Assembly: GCA_025352265.1 (NCBI GenBank)
Contig: JANXTS010000072.1
Location: 1-35,735, forward strand
DNA: 35,735 bases
Source of the DNA: Variovorax sp.
GTDB taxonomy: Bacteria > Pseudomonadota > Gammaproteobacteria > Burkholderiales > Burkholderiaceae_C
Direction of reading: 5' to 3'
The stretch's first letter is position 1. Each line of letters starts with the position of its first letter. The translations under genes and the position numbers were made by a program. Of this stretch, positions 1 through 7,500 are shown piece by piece. The notes beneath the pieces are model-generated. The model had not been told where the DNA came from. It saw nothing but the letters and a program-made list of their open reading frames with translations, and ran no database searches.

Positions 1-2761
1 ACAGCGCGATGAAGCCGACCGCGCTCGACACGTTCAGCGTCATGCCGCGCAGGTGCAGCGCCGCCAGGCCACCGAGCGCGCCGAGCGGCACGGCCATCAG
101 GATCATCGCGGGCTGGTGCAGATTCTTGAACTGCGCGAACAGCAGCACGAACATCAGCGCGATCACGACCGGCCCGATCAGCGCGAGCCGTGCCTGCGCA
201 CGCTGCTGGTTCTCGAACTGGCCGCCCCACGCAAGCTGGATGTGCGCGTGGTCGTACTTCACCTTGGACTCGATCTGGGTGTGCGCTTCTCCCAGAAAGG
301 AGGATAGATCGCGCCCGCGCAAATTGAGACGCACCGTCAGATGACGTTTGCCCATCTCGCGCGTGATCGTGCTCTCGCCGTCATCCAGCCGCAGCGTTGC
401 GACCTGCGACAGTGCCACCTTGGCGCCTCCCGGCGCGCTCAGCACCAGCCGGCCGATCGCGTCAGGGTCGCTCCGGCTTTGCGGCGTAAAGCGAACGGCG
501 ATGTCGTAGCGCCGCTCGTCGACGAACAACTGCGCCACTGGCGCACCGCCGATGCCGGTGCCGATGAGGTCGGCGATGTCGGCGACGTTGATCCCGTAGC
601 GCGCTGCTGCCGCCCGGTCGACCTCGATGCGCAACTGCGGCAACGGTGGCTCCTGGTCGATGATGACGTCCGCCGCGCCGGGCACTGTGGAAAGGACCTG
701 GTCGATGTCGCCCGCGATACGTCGCGTTTCCTTGAAGTCGTTGCCGTATATCTTGACCACCAGGTCGCTGTGCGCACCGGCGAGCTTGTCTAGCACGCCG
801 TCGATCATCGGCTGCGTGAAGCCGACCTGCATGCCGGGCAACAGCGAAAAGCGCGTCGCCATGCGGCCGATCAAGTCCTGCTTGCTAATGCCCGATTTCC
901 ATTCAGCCTCGGGGTGCAGTCCGACGCTCACCTCAATGTGCGACGCCGTCCATGGGTCGGTACCGTCGTCGTTGCGGCCGAGTTGGGTGACCACGTACGA
1001 AACCTCGTTGAATTCGCGCGTGGCAGCGCGCAACTGGTTCGACATCTGCGTCGCCTTGTCGAGCGAGATGCCGGGCGGCAGCGTGACCTGCAACCAGAGC
1101 GAACCTTCGTCGAGGTATGGCAAGAAGTCGCGCCCGATGGTCGCCGCCGCACCGATCACGCAGACGAACGCGAGCGCGAAGGCGGCCAGCGTCAGCGCGC
1201 GTTGCCCGACGATGCGCCGGAGCAGCTGTTCGTACCAGTGGCCGAGCTTTTCGAGTGCCCGGTTGCGGAACACGCGGCGAGGCTTGCGGTAGGCCAGGTA
1301 GGCCAGCCCCGGAATCAGCAACAGCCCTACCGCCAGCGCGCCGACCAATGCGAAGCCGATGGCAAAAGCCATCGGCGCGAAGAGCTTGTATTCGATGCGC
1401 TGAAAGGCGAACAGCGGCGTGTAGGCCGTGATGATGACCACCATGCCGAAGAAGATCGGGCGTGTCACCTGCAAGGTGGCCTTGAGCACGTCGCGCGGCT
1501 TCAACGGTCGGTCGGCATGCGCCTCGCGCTTGCGCAGGATGTTCTCCATGACGACGATGGCCGCGTCAACCACGATACCGAAATCGATTGCGCCCAGCGA
1601 CAGCAGGTTGGCCGGGATCTTCAGCTGGTGCATGAATGCGAAAGCCGTCAGCAACGACATCGGAATGGTCAGCGCCACGATCAACGCCGCGCGAGGGCTG
1701 CCGAGAAAAAGCAGCAGCACGAGCGTGACCAGCGTCATGCCTTCGAGCAACGTCTTGCCAACCGTGTGCACCGTCGCCTGGACCAGCATGGTGCGGTCGA
1801 GGTAAGGCACGACCTTCACGTCTTGCGGCAGCACGTTGTCGTTGAGATCGCGCACTGCCTCATGCACACCGTCGAGCACCGCCGAAGGGTTCTCGCCCTT
1901 TAGCAGCAAGGCGACGCCCTCGATGGTGTCCGGATTGCCGTCTTTGCCGAGAATCCCCTGTCGTTCCTTGTTACCCAGCTTGACTTGGCCCAGGTCTTTC
2001 ACGAGCACCGGTACGCCGTTCTTCTGGGTCACAACGATTTGCGCCAGGTCACCCAGGCCGCTGATCAGTCCCACACCGCGCACCACGAAGCCCTGCTGCC
2101 CGCGCGTCAGCACGCTGCCGCCGGCGCTCGAATTGTTGGCGTTGATCGCCTGGGTGATCTGGGCCAGCGTGATGTTGTATTTGCTGAGCTTGACCGGATC
2201 GAACTCCACCATGAATTGCGTGGTGAGACCACCGAAGTTCGACACGTCAGCCAGGCCCGCCACCTGCTTGAGCCGCGGTATCACCTTCCAGCGCTGCAGT
2301 TCCGACAGCTCGCGCAGGTCGCGTGTTTTTGATTCGAGGGTGTAGCGGTAGATCTCGCCGATGGGCGATGTCAGCGCGTCGAGGCCAGGCTGCGCGCCAT
2401 ACGGCAAGGCAACGCCGCCGATGCGCTCCTGCAACCGCTGGCGCGACCAGTAGTCCTCGGCGCCATCGCGGAATACGACGGTGATCAGCGACAGGCCGAA
2501 GGTGCTCTTGGAGCGCATCACGTACATGCCTGGCGTGCCCATGATCTCGCGTTCGAGCGGTATCGTGATCTGCTTTTCGACCTCTTCGGCTGCCAGCCCC
2601 GGTACCTGCGTGACCACCTGCGAGGTGGTGTCCGCGATGTCGGGATACGCCTCCAGCGGTAGCTGGGTCCAGCACCAGGCGCCATAGCCGGCCGCCATGG
2701 CGAACACCAGCCAGACGATGCCACGGCGCTTCAGGCAGGTGGTGACGAAAGCGTCAATCAT
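1..2761 (-). CDS. Heavy-metal efflux RND permease (CzcA/CusA family), C-terminus cut by window edge
   Basis: This is the inner-membrane proton-driven pump of a tripartite metal efflux system. About 920 residues are visible from ATG 2761, whereas family members have roughly 1,030-1,050, so the last segment lies left of the window. The N-terminus (MIDAFVTTCLKRRG, then a hydrophobic segment) is typical. Residues 393-407 read DFGIVVDAAIVVMEN, the transmembrane-4 proton-relay motif of heavy-metal (HME) RND pumps. The DFG-D-E form is closer to divalent-cation pumps (Co, Zn, Cd, Ni) than to the Cu/Ag type, but the exact metal cannot be fixed from the motif. The start overlaps the end of the membrane fusion protein gene by 8 bases (GATGATTGA), so the two are translationally coupled. 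An outer-membrane partner gene is not in the window. Confidence 0.93.
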   Translation of the reverse strand, partial: MIDAFVTTCLKRRGIVWLVFAMAAGYGAWCWTQLPLEAYPDIADTTSQVVTQVPGLAAEEVEKQITIPLEREIMGTPGMYVMRSKSTFGLSLITVVFRDGAEDYWSRQRLQERIGGVALPYGAQPGLDALTSPIGEIYRYTLESKTRDLRELSELQRWKVIPRLKQVAGLADVSNFGGLTTQFMVEFDPVKLSKYNITLAQITQAINANNSSAGGSVLTRGQQGFVVRGVGLISGLGDLAQIVVTQKNGVPVLVKDLGQVKLGNKERQGILGKDGNPDTIEGVALLLKGENPSAVLDGVHEAVRDLNDNVLPQDVKVVPYLDRTMLVQATVHTVGKTLLEGMTLVTLVLLLFLGSPRAALIVALTIPMSLLTAFAFMHQLKIPANLLSLGAIDFGIVVDAAIVVMENILRKREAHADRPLKPRDVLKATLQVTRPIFFGMVVIITAYTPLFAFQRIEYKLFAPMAFAIGFALVGALAVGLLLIPGLAYLAYRKPRRVFRNRALEKLGHWYEQLLRRIVGQRALTLAAFALAFVCVIGAAATIGRDFLPYLDEGSLWLQVTLPPGISLDKATQMSNQLRAATREFNEVSYVVTQLGRNDDGTDPWTASHIEVSVGLHPEAEWKSGISKQDLIGRMATRFSLLPGMQVGFTQPMIDGVLDKLAGAHSDLVVKIYGNDFKETRRIAGDIDQVLSTVPGAADVIIDQEPPLPQLRIEVDRAAAARYGINVADIADLIGTGIGGAPVAQLFVDERRYDIAVRFTPQSRSDPDAIGRLVLSAPGGAKVALSQVATLRLDDGESTITREMGKRHLTVRLNLRGRDLSSFLGEAHTQIESKVKYDHAHIQLAWGGQFENQQRAQARLALIGPVVIALMFVLLFAQFKNLHQPAMILMAVPLGALGGLAALHLRGMTLNVSSAVGFIAL

Positions 2762-3962
2762 CCAGCAGCACTCCGTCCTGCACGACCACGCGCTCGCCGC
2801 TCTTCAGGCCTGCAAGCACTTCGATCTGGTCGCCGACCCGTGGGCCGACCTGCACCACGCGCGGCTCGAAATGCCACGGCGACCCCTCGACGAAAACTCG
2901 GCTGTGCAGTCCGCTTTGAACCACCGCGTTCATCGGCACCAGCAGTCCGCTATGCGGCTTCGACAGGAAAGTGGCATTGGCGAACATGCCCGGCTTCAGG
3001 CGACCGTCGCGGTTGTCGAACACCATGCGAACCTTGACGCGCCGGGTATCCGCGTCGAGTACTTCGCCGATGTAGCGCACCGTACCGCGCAGGGCTTCAC
3101 CGGGAAAAGCGTCGAGGACCACGCGCACCGGCTGGTCCACGAACAGCGCCTTCAGATCTGCTTCGCCCGCACTGGCGGTAACGAACACTCTGGACAGGTC
3201 GGCCACTGTCATCAGCGAGGCGGTGGCATCGTTCCAGTACGCGCCCTGCGCTGCGCTGAGGTCGATCACGCGGCCCGCCACTGGCGAGCGCACGGCCAGC
3301 AGGCGGCCCGCGCCGGTCGCGCCCGCAGCAGCACCCGACTTGTCCGCCTTACCGCGATCTGCATCCGCGCCGGCCTCTCCCGCGCCGAGTTGCGTCAGCC
3401 TTGCGCCGGCGCGCGCCGTTTCGCTCTGAGCCTGGTCGAAATCGTTGCGCGCCTGTTCGATCTCGCGATTTGCCGCGATGCCGGAGGCACCGAGCGCGCG
3501 TTGCCGCTCCAGCGCCTGCGTCGCGAGCGCCAGGGTCGACCGGGCCTTTTGTGCATCGCTGCGTGCCTGCGCCAAATCGGCAGACTCGATGCGGAACAAC
3601 ACCTCGCCGACATGCACCGTGTCGCCCAGTCCCTTGTCGAGGCTTGCCACGCGACCCGTCACCGGCGGCGACACCTTGACCAACTTGGCCGGATCGGCCT
3701 CGACCACCGCAGGCAGCGACAGCGGCACCTCGATAGGCTGCGCGTCGGCCTTGGCCACGACCAGCGACTGCCGCAAAGGCGAGCCCTCGGGGACCACCAC
3801 CTGGGCACCGATGTGCTCAAGCACACGCGCCGGCACGGGCTTTGCTGCGTCTGCGGCGTGGACCCGACTCGCGAGAAACCACCATACGATGCCAATGGCG
3901 ATCAGCGCCACGGCGCAAATCGCTGGCAGCGTGAGGCGCGACCTCCCTTTGTCGTCATGCAT
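2754..3962 (-). CDS. RND efflux membrane fusion protein (CzcB/CusB-type periplasmic adaptor)
   Basis: This periplasmic adaptor links the inner-membrane pump to an outer-membrane channel. It has 402 residues. The start is ATG 3962, with AGGGG a few bases upstream. The same frame stays open far upstream to 4724, but that stretch lies over the divergent regulator gene and is not protein-like. An N-terminal membrane anchor or signal (about residues 10-32, LPAICAVALIAIGIVWWFLA) is followed by a lipoyl-type half (SPPVTGRVASLDKGLGDTV). Next come an alpha-helical hairpin rich in Ala, Gln and Arg, the second lipoyl half (VRSPVAGRVIDLS) and the beta-barrel (RVKVRMVFDNRDGRLKPGM). There is no His- or Met-rich metal-binding N-terminus, so the sequence does not show which metal is handled. 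It is the first gene of an operon with the permease and is divergent from a two-component system. Confidence 0.92.
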   Translation of the reverse strand: MHDDKGRSRLTLPAICAVALIAIGIVWWFLASRVHAADAAKPVPARVLEHIGAQVVVPEGSPLRQSLVVAKADAQPIEVPLSLPAVVEADPAKLVKVSPPVTGRVASLDKGLGDTVHVGEVLFRIESADLAQARSDAQKARSTLALATQALERQRALGASGIAANREIEQARNDFDQAQSETARAGARLTQLGAGEAGADADRGKADKSGAAAGATGAGRLLAVRSPVAGRVIDLSAAQGAYWNDATASLMTVADLSRVFVTASAGEADLKALFVDQPVRVVLDAFPGEALRGTVRYIGEVLDADTRRVKVRMVFDNRDGRLKPGMFANATFLSKPHSGLLVPMNAVVQSGLHSRVFVEGSPWHFEPRVVQVGPRVGDQIEVLAGLKSGERVVVQDGVLLDD

Positions 3963-4051
3963 CTGGTTCCCCTGTCTTTTCTGTTGATTGACGCCGTCGC
4001 CTACAGAACAGCTCCGTCTAGCCCGAGCGCGCTGCAGCTTAGACAGCAGCG

Positions 4052-4093
4052 CCTGAAGAAGATCGCAAGAAATCCTGAAGTCTTCTTCAGGAT
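4052..4093. promoter_or_regulatory. Candidate response-regulator box between efflux operon and its two-component system
   Basis: The 183-base divergent promoter region (3963-4145) holds CCTGAAG at 4052-4058 and again at 4074-4080, exactly 22 bases apart (two helical turns). CTTCAGG at 4085-4091 is in inverted orientation. CCTGAAGAAGA (4052-4062) is a perfect inverted match to 4081-4091, and ATCCTGAAG (4072-4080) to 4085-4093. Phased repeats of this kind are usual targets of OmpR-family dimers such as CzcR, CusR or CopR. The site could serve both the efflux operon to the left and the regulator gene starting at 4146. The identity of the binding protein is inference. Confidence 0.6.
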
Positions 4094-4145
4094 CGGCGGC
4101 CGCCCGGAGCGGTGACCGCTTATTGGTGCGAGACTCGCGGCCGTT

Positions 4146-4829
4146 ATGAAAATTCTTCTGGTCGAAGACGATGGCAAAGCCGCCCGCCTGCTGGCGCGCG
4201 GTCTCGAGGAAGAGGGCTTTCTGGTCGACATCGCGGGCTCTGCCGAAGAAGGCGAGCTGCGCGTTTTCGCCTCCGACTACGACCTGTTGATCCTCGACTG
4301 GATGCTGCCCGGCAAAGATGGCCTCGCGCTGTGCGAGGCGCTGCGGCGCCACAAGATCCACACGCCGATCCTGATGCTGACGGCCCGCGACGCGCTGGGC
4401 GACCGCGTGACCGGCCTCAATACCGGCGCCGACGACTACCTCACCAAACCATTTGCCTTCGACGAGTTGCTGGCCCGCGCCCGCGCGCTGCTGCGCCGGT
4501 CGGAACTGACGCGGCCGTCGGTACTCACGGTCGGCGACCTGAGCCTCGACCCGATGGCCCAGCGTGTGATGCGCGCTGGCGCGCTGCTCACCCTGACACG
4601 CAAGGAATACGCGATCCTCGAGGTGCTGATGCGACAGGCCGGCGACGTGGTGAGCCGGTCGCGCCTGGCCGAGCAGGTCTGGAAGGCCGACCTCGTCGCC
4701 ATCGACAACCTGATCGATGTGCATGTCGGCAACCTGCGCCGCAAGATCGATGCGCCCGGGTTGCCCACGCTGATCCAGACGGTGCGCGGGCGCGGCTTCA
4801 GGCTCGGTGTCGCCGAAGGCGAAGCGTGA
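4146..4829 (+). CDS. OmpR-family response regulator, probable metal-efflux regulator (CzcR/CusR-like)
   Basis: This 227-residue transcription factor has an N-terminal receiver domain (1-115) and a C-terminal winged helix (about 130-222). Receiver landmarks are the acidic pair D8-D9, phospho-acceptor D51 in LLILDWMLPG, T79 and K101 in DDYLTKPF. The effector half shows the family signature LTRKEYAILEVLMR and the recognition-helix and wing region VHVGNLRRKID...VRGRGFRLG. It starts at ATG 4146 and its stop overlaps the GTG start of the kinase gene (4826), so the pair is co-translated. Its divergent position next to a heavy-metal RND pump is the usual arrangement for CzcRS or CusRS systems, so it most likely activates the pump genes and its own operon. 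The metal sensed is unknown. Confidence 0.93.
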   Translation: MKILLVEDDGKAARLLARGLEEEGFLVDIAGSAEEGELRVFASDYDLLILDWMLPGKDGLALCEALRRHKIHTPILMLTARDALGDRVTGLNTGADDYLTKPFAFDELLARARALLRRSELTRPSVLTVGDLSLDPMAQRVMRAGALLTLTRKEYAILEVLMRQAGDVVSRSRLAEQVWKADLVAIDNLIDVHVGNLRRKIDAPGLPTLIQTVRGRGFRLGVAEGEA

Positions 4830-6247
4830 TCAGTTTTCGTCGGCGCCTGACGCTGGTGCACCAGGCCGTCATCGTCGTGGTGCTGACGGTCACGGCGCTG
4901 GCCGCCTACTGGACGCTGTCGCGTGAGGTGCATGCGCAGCTCGACGCGGCGCTGTTGGCGCTGGCCGAAACCGAAGCCGCTGCGCTGCCCGAGCAAGGCG
5001 GTCAGCCCGTCACCGTGCACGAGGCGGTGGCCGCAGGCGCGCCGCCATCGTTCGAGCGGCTCGACCGTCTGCTGCAGATCGTGGGCGCCGACGGCGAGGT
5101 ACTGGCGCGCAGCCGCAACTTGGGCGCGGCGCGCCTGCCGATGTCGCCCGATTTGCTCAAACGGCTTGCCGGCGGCGAGGTCGTCTTCGAAACCCTGCAT
5201 GCATTCGGCAACGAGCCGACGCGCCTGGTATCGCTTCCGGTGCAGGGCCACGGAGCGGTGAGCGCAGTCCAGGTGGCGGGCTCACTGGACGACGTCGATC
5301 GCGTGGTCGAAACCGCCAGCGTGCTGTTCGGTGTCATGGGCGCGACGCTGCTATTGGCCGTTGGGGCGGCGGGCTTTTTGCTGACACGAGGCGCCTTCAA
5401 TGCGATCGGCGACGTGGTCGAGCAGGCGCACCGCATCGGCGATGCCAGCCTGGGACGCCGGCTGCCGCATCCCGGCACCGACGACGAAATCGGCCGGCTG
5501 GTGCAGACGCTCAACGAGATGCTCGACCGCCTGGAGCACGGCTTCGATGCGCAGAAGCGCTTTACCGCCGACGCGTCGCACGAGCTGCGCTCGCCCTTGT
5601 CGCGCCTGCGCACCGAGCTCGAACTCGCGTTACGCCGGCCCCGGGAGCCAGCCGCATATGTAGAAGCGATGCGCTCGTGCGTCGAAGAAGTCGAACGCCT
5701 CACCTTGCTGGTCGAAGAACTGCTCACGCTGGCGCGGCTCGATGCCGGGCAGGAGCGCGGGCCAACCGAAACCGCACCATTGAGGGCGCTGGTCGAAGAG
5801 GCGATGGCGCGTCAGGAAAGCGCCGCCGAAGAGCGTGGCGTGCGCATCACGCTGGCGCCCTCGTCAATGCGGCGCGACCTGATGGTGGCGCGCGGGCCGG
5901 CAAGTCTGGTGCTGGCCAATCTGCTGGACAACGCAGTCAAGTTTTCACCGCCCGGCGGCCGGGTGACGCTTCGGCTGGCGGCCGAGGGCGCCGAAGCTCG
6001 CGTGAGCGTGGGCGACGAAGGCCCTGGCATCCAGAAGCAGGATCTGCCCTACGTCTTCGAGCGCTTCTATCGCGGTGCCGCAGCGCGCGCCGATGCGGTG
6101 CCGGGCATCGGCCTGGGGCTGGCTCTGTCGCACGCCATCGTAAAGGCGCATGGGGGCCGTATCGAGGCGTCGAGCCCCGCAGCGGGTGGTGCGCTTTTTA
6201 CGGTGTCGCTGCCTTTCGCCGAGGCTGCGCTTACTGCTCGACCTTGA
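4826..6247 (+). CDS. Membrane sensor histidine kinase, partner of the upstream OmpR-type regulator
   Basis: A 473-residue protein starting at GTG 4826, inside the stop codon of the regulator gene. TM1 spans about residues 14-29 and TM2 about 166-187, enclosing a periplasmic sensor region of roughly 135 residues. A HAMP linker follows (about 188-240), then the dimerisation domain with H252 in DASHELRSPL. The ATPase domain has its N box in LLDNAVKFS, G1 in GDEGPGI, F box in FERFY and G2 in GIGLGLAL. The layout is that of CusS/CzcS-type kinases. No His- or Cys-rich metal site stands out in the periplasmic part. The last 17 bases overlap the convergent binding-protein gene (stop at 6231), so both genes end in each other's coding region. 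Confidence 0.92.
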   Translation: MISFRRRLTLVHQAVIVVVLTVTALAAYWTLSREVHAQLDAALLALAETEAAALPEQGGQPVTVHEAVAAGAPPSFERLDRLLQIVGADGEVLARSRNLGAARLPMSPDLLKRLAGGEVVFETLHAFGNEPTRLVSLPVQGHGAVSAVQVAGSLDDVDRVVETASVLFGVMGATLLLAVGAAGFLLTRGAFNAIGDVVEQAHRIGDASLGRRLPHPGTDDEIGRLVQTLNEMLDRLEHGFDAQKRFTADASHELRSPLSRLRTELELALRRPREPAAYVEAMRSCVEEVERLTLLVEELLTLARLDAGQERGPTETAPLRALVEEAMARQESAAEERGVRITLAPSSMRRDLMVARGPASLVLANLLDNAVKFSPPGGRVTLRLAAEGAEARVSVGDEGPGIQKQDLPYVFERFYRGAAARADAVPGIGLGLALSHAIVKAHGGRIEASSPAAGGALFTVSLPFAEAALTARP

Positions 6248-7370
6248 ACTCCCCGTTCACGACCTTCAGCATCACGCCGGTTTCGTTCGTATAGCCCCAG
6301 TGGTCTTCGGCGGTCCAGTTGAGAACGCCATGGGCCAGCACGGTGCGACCCATGTTCTCCATGGCATCGCGCAGTGGAGCACGAAACTCAGGCGTGCCGG
6401 GCTTGGCCTTTTTCAGCGCGACTGGCACGGCGATTTCGAGCACGGTCAATGCGTCGGTGCCGTGTCCTGCAAACTGATTGCGCGAGCCCGGACCGTAGGC
6501 CTGCTCGTACTGCTGAACGAAGGCGACCGCCGCCTTCTTGGACGGATGGCTGTCGGGCAACTGTGCGCCGATCATGGCGGGGCCCGAGACGACGAAGGTG
6601 CCCTCGGCATCCTTGCCTGCGGTGCGCATCAGATCGGGCGACGCGGCCGCGTGGGTCTGATAAATCTTGCCCTTGTAGCCGCGCTCGACGATGGCTTTTT
6701 GCGGCATGCCGGCGCCACTGCCCGACGCCACGATCAGGATCGCGTCGGGGTTGGCGGAGGTCAGCTTGAGCGCCTGCGCCGTCACGCTGGTGTCGGCCCG
6801 TGCAAAGCGCTCGACACCGACGACCTTGATGCCGGCCTTGACGCCTTGCTCGGTGAAAGCCTTGAGCCACAGCTCGCCATAAGCATCGGTGTAGCCGAGG
6901 AAGCCTACCGTTTTGATGTTCTGCTTCTTCATGTGCTCGATGACCGCATAGGCCATGACGCCGTTCGACTGCGGCAGCCTGAAGAACCACTTGTCTTTGC
7001 CGGGTGGCAGCCCGGCCGGCGACGTCGACAACTGCGGCGTACCCGACTCGGCCGTGACTTCGGCCATTGGTGCGGCCACCGGTGTCGCAGACGAGCCGAC
7101 GATGACATCGACCTTCTCGTCCGTGACCAGTCGCTGCGCGGCCTTGACGCCCGTCGTGGGGTCGCTCGCGTCGTCCAACACGATCACCTTCAGCGTTTGG
7201 CCCGCGATGGTCTTGGGCCAGAGCGCGATGGCTTTGTTCACCGGAATGCCAAGACCGGAAGCCGGTCCGGTGAGTGGCTGCACGACGCCGATCGTGATGT
7301 CGGCACGTGCGGCAGTTCCCAGCATGGTGGAGGCCAGCACGGCGGCCAGGGTGGCGAGTTTGAGGGTCAT
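6231..7370 (-). CDS. Periplasmic ligand-binding protein of branched-chain amino acid ABC type (LivK-like)
   Basis: A 379-residue secreted binding protein. The N-terminus MTLKLATLAAVLAS...TAARA is a Sec signal peptide with likely cleavage after residue 23, giving mature DITIGVVQPLTGPAS, the standard opening of Peripla_BP_6 proteins. Other family segments are VIVLDDASDPTTGVKAAQ, the inter-lobe region TVGFLGYTDAYGE and a C-terminal ENMGRTVLAHG...GVMLKVVNGEF. ATG 7370 has AAGGAGAC 8 bases upstream. No LivH, LivM, LivG or LivF gene is adjacent, so it is an orphan that must use a transporter encoded elsewhere or act as a receptor. An inverted repeat at 7404-7422 sits just upstream. The ligand could be an amino acid, amide or aromatic acid; the sequence does not tell. 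Confidence 0.88.
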   Translation of the reverse strand: MTLKLATLAAVLASTMLGTAARADITIGVVQPLTGPASGLGIPVNKAIALWPKTIAGQTLKVIVLDDASDPTTGVKAAQRLVTDEKVDVIVGSSATPVAAPMAEVTAESGTPQLSTSPAGLPPGKDKWFFRLPQSNGVMAYAVIEHMKKQNIKTVGFLGYTDAYGELWLKAFTEQGVKAGIKVVGVERFARADTSVTAQALKLTSANPDAILIVASGSGAGMPQKAIVERGYKGKIYQTHAAASPDLMRTAGKDAEGTFVVSGPAMIGAQLPDSHPSKKAAVAFVQQYEQAYGPGSRNQFAGHGTDALTVLEIAVPVALKKAKPGTPEFRAPLRDAMENMGRTVLAHGVLNWTAEDHWGYTNETGVMLKVVNGEFKVEQ

Positions 7371-7403
7371 GGCGGTGGGTCTCCTTCAGGTCGACAAAGA
7401 TGA

Positions 7404-7422
7404 TGGTTATGACGGATAACCA
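7404..7422. promoter_or_regulatory. Inverted repeat upstream of the orphan binding-protein gene, possible operator
   Basis: TGGTTAT (7404-7410) and ATAACCA (7416-7422) are perfect 7-base arms around GACGG. The centre lies 43 bases upstream of the minus-strand start codon at 7370, within the 130-base gap (7371-7500) that follows the oleate hydratase gene. The AT-rich flank (AATTTAAT) suits a promoter. Either a repressor operator or a weak hairpin is possible; no regulator gene is adjacent. Confidence 0.4.
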
Positions 7423-7500
7423 ATTTAATCTTTGACCGGAGCGCGGCCATGAGTGCTTACCCTCGTGGCCCCGCGCCGTTCTGCATTTCGCGTTCGCCGG

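Noticed and set aside
2697..4115. Long plus-strand open frame opposite the membrane fusion protein gene
   Set aside because: High GC leaves antisense frames open. Its His/Arg/Gln-rich product resembles no protein, while the minus strand encodes a clear adaptor.
3963..4724. N-terminal extension of the membrane fusion protein to 4724
   Set aside because: It runs antisense to the response regulator, has no protein-like composition, and the signal/anchor segment begins only after ATG 3962.
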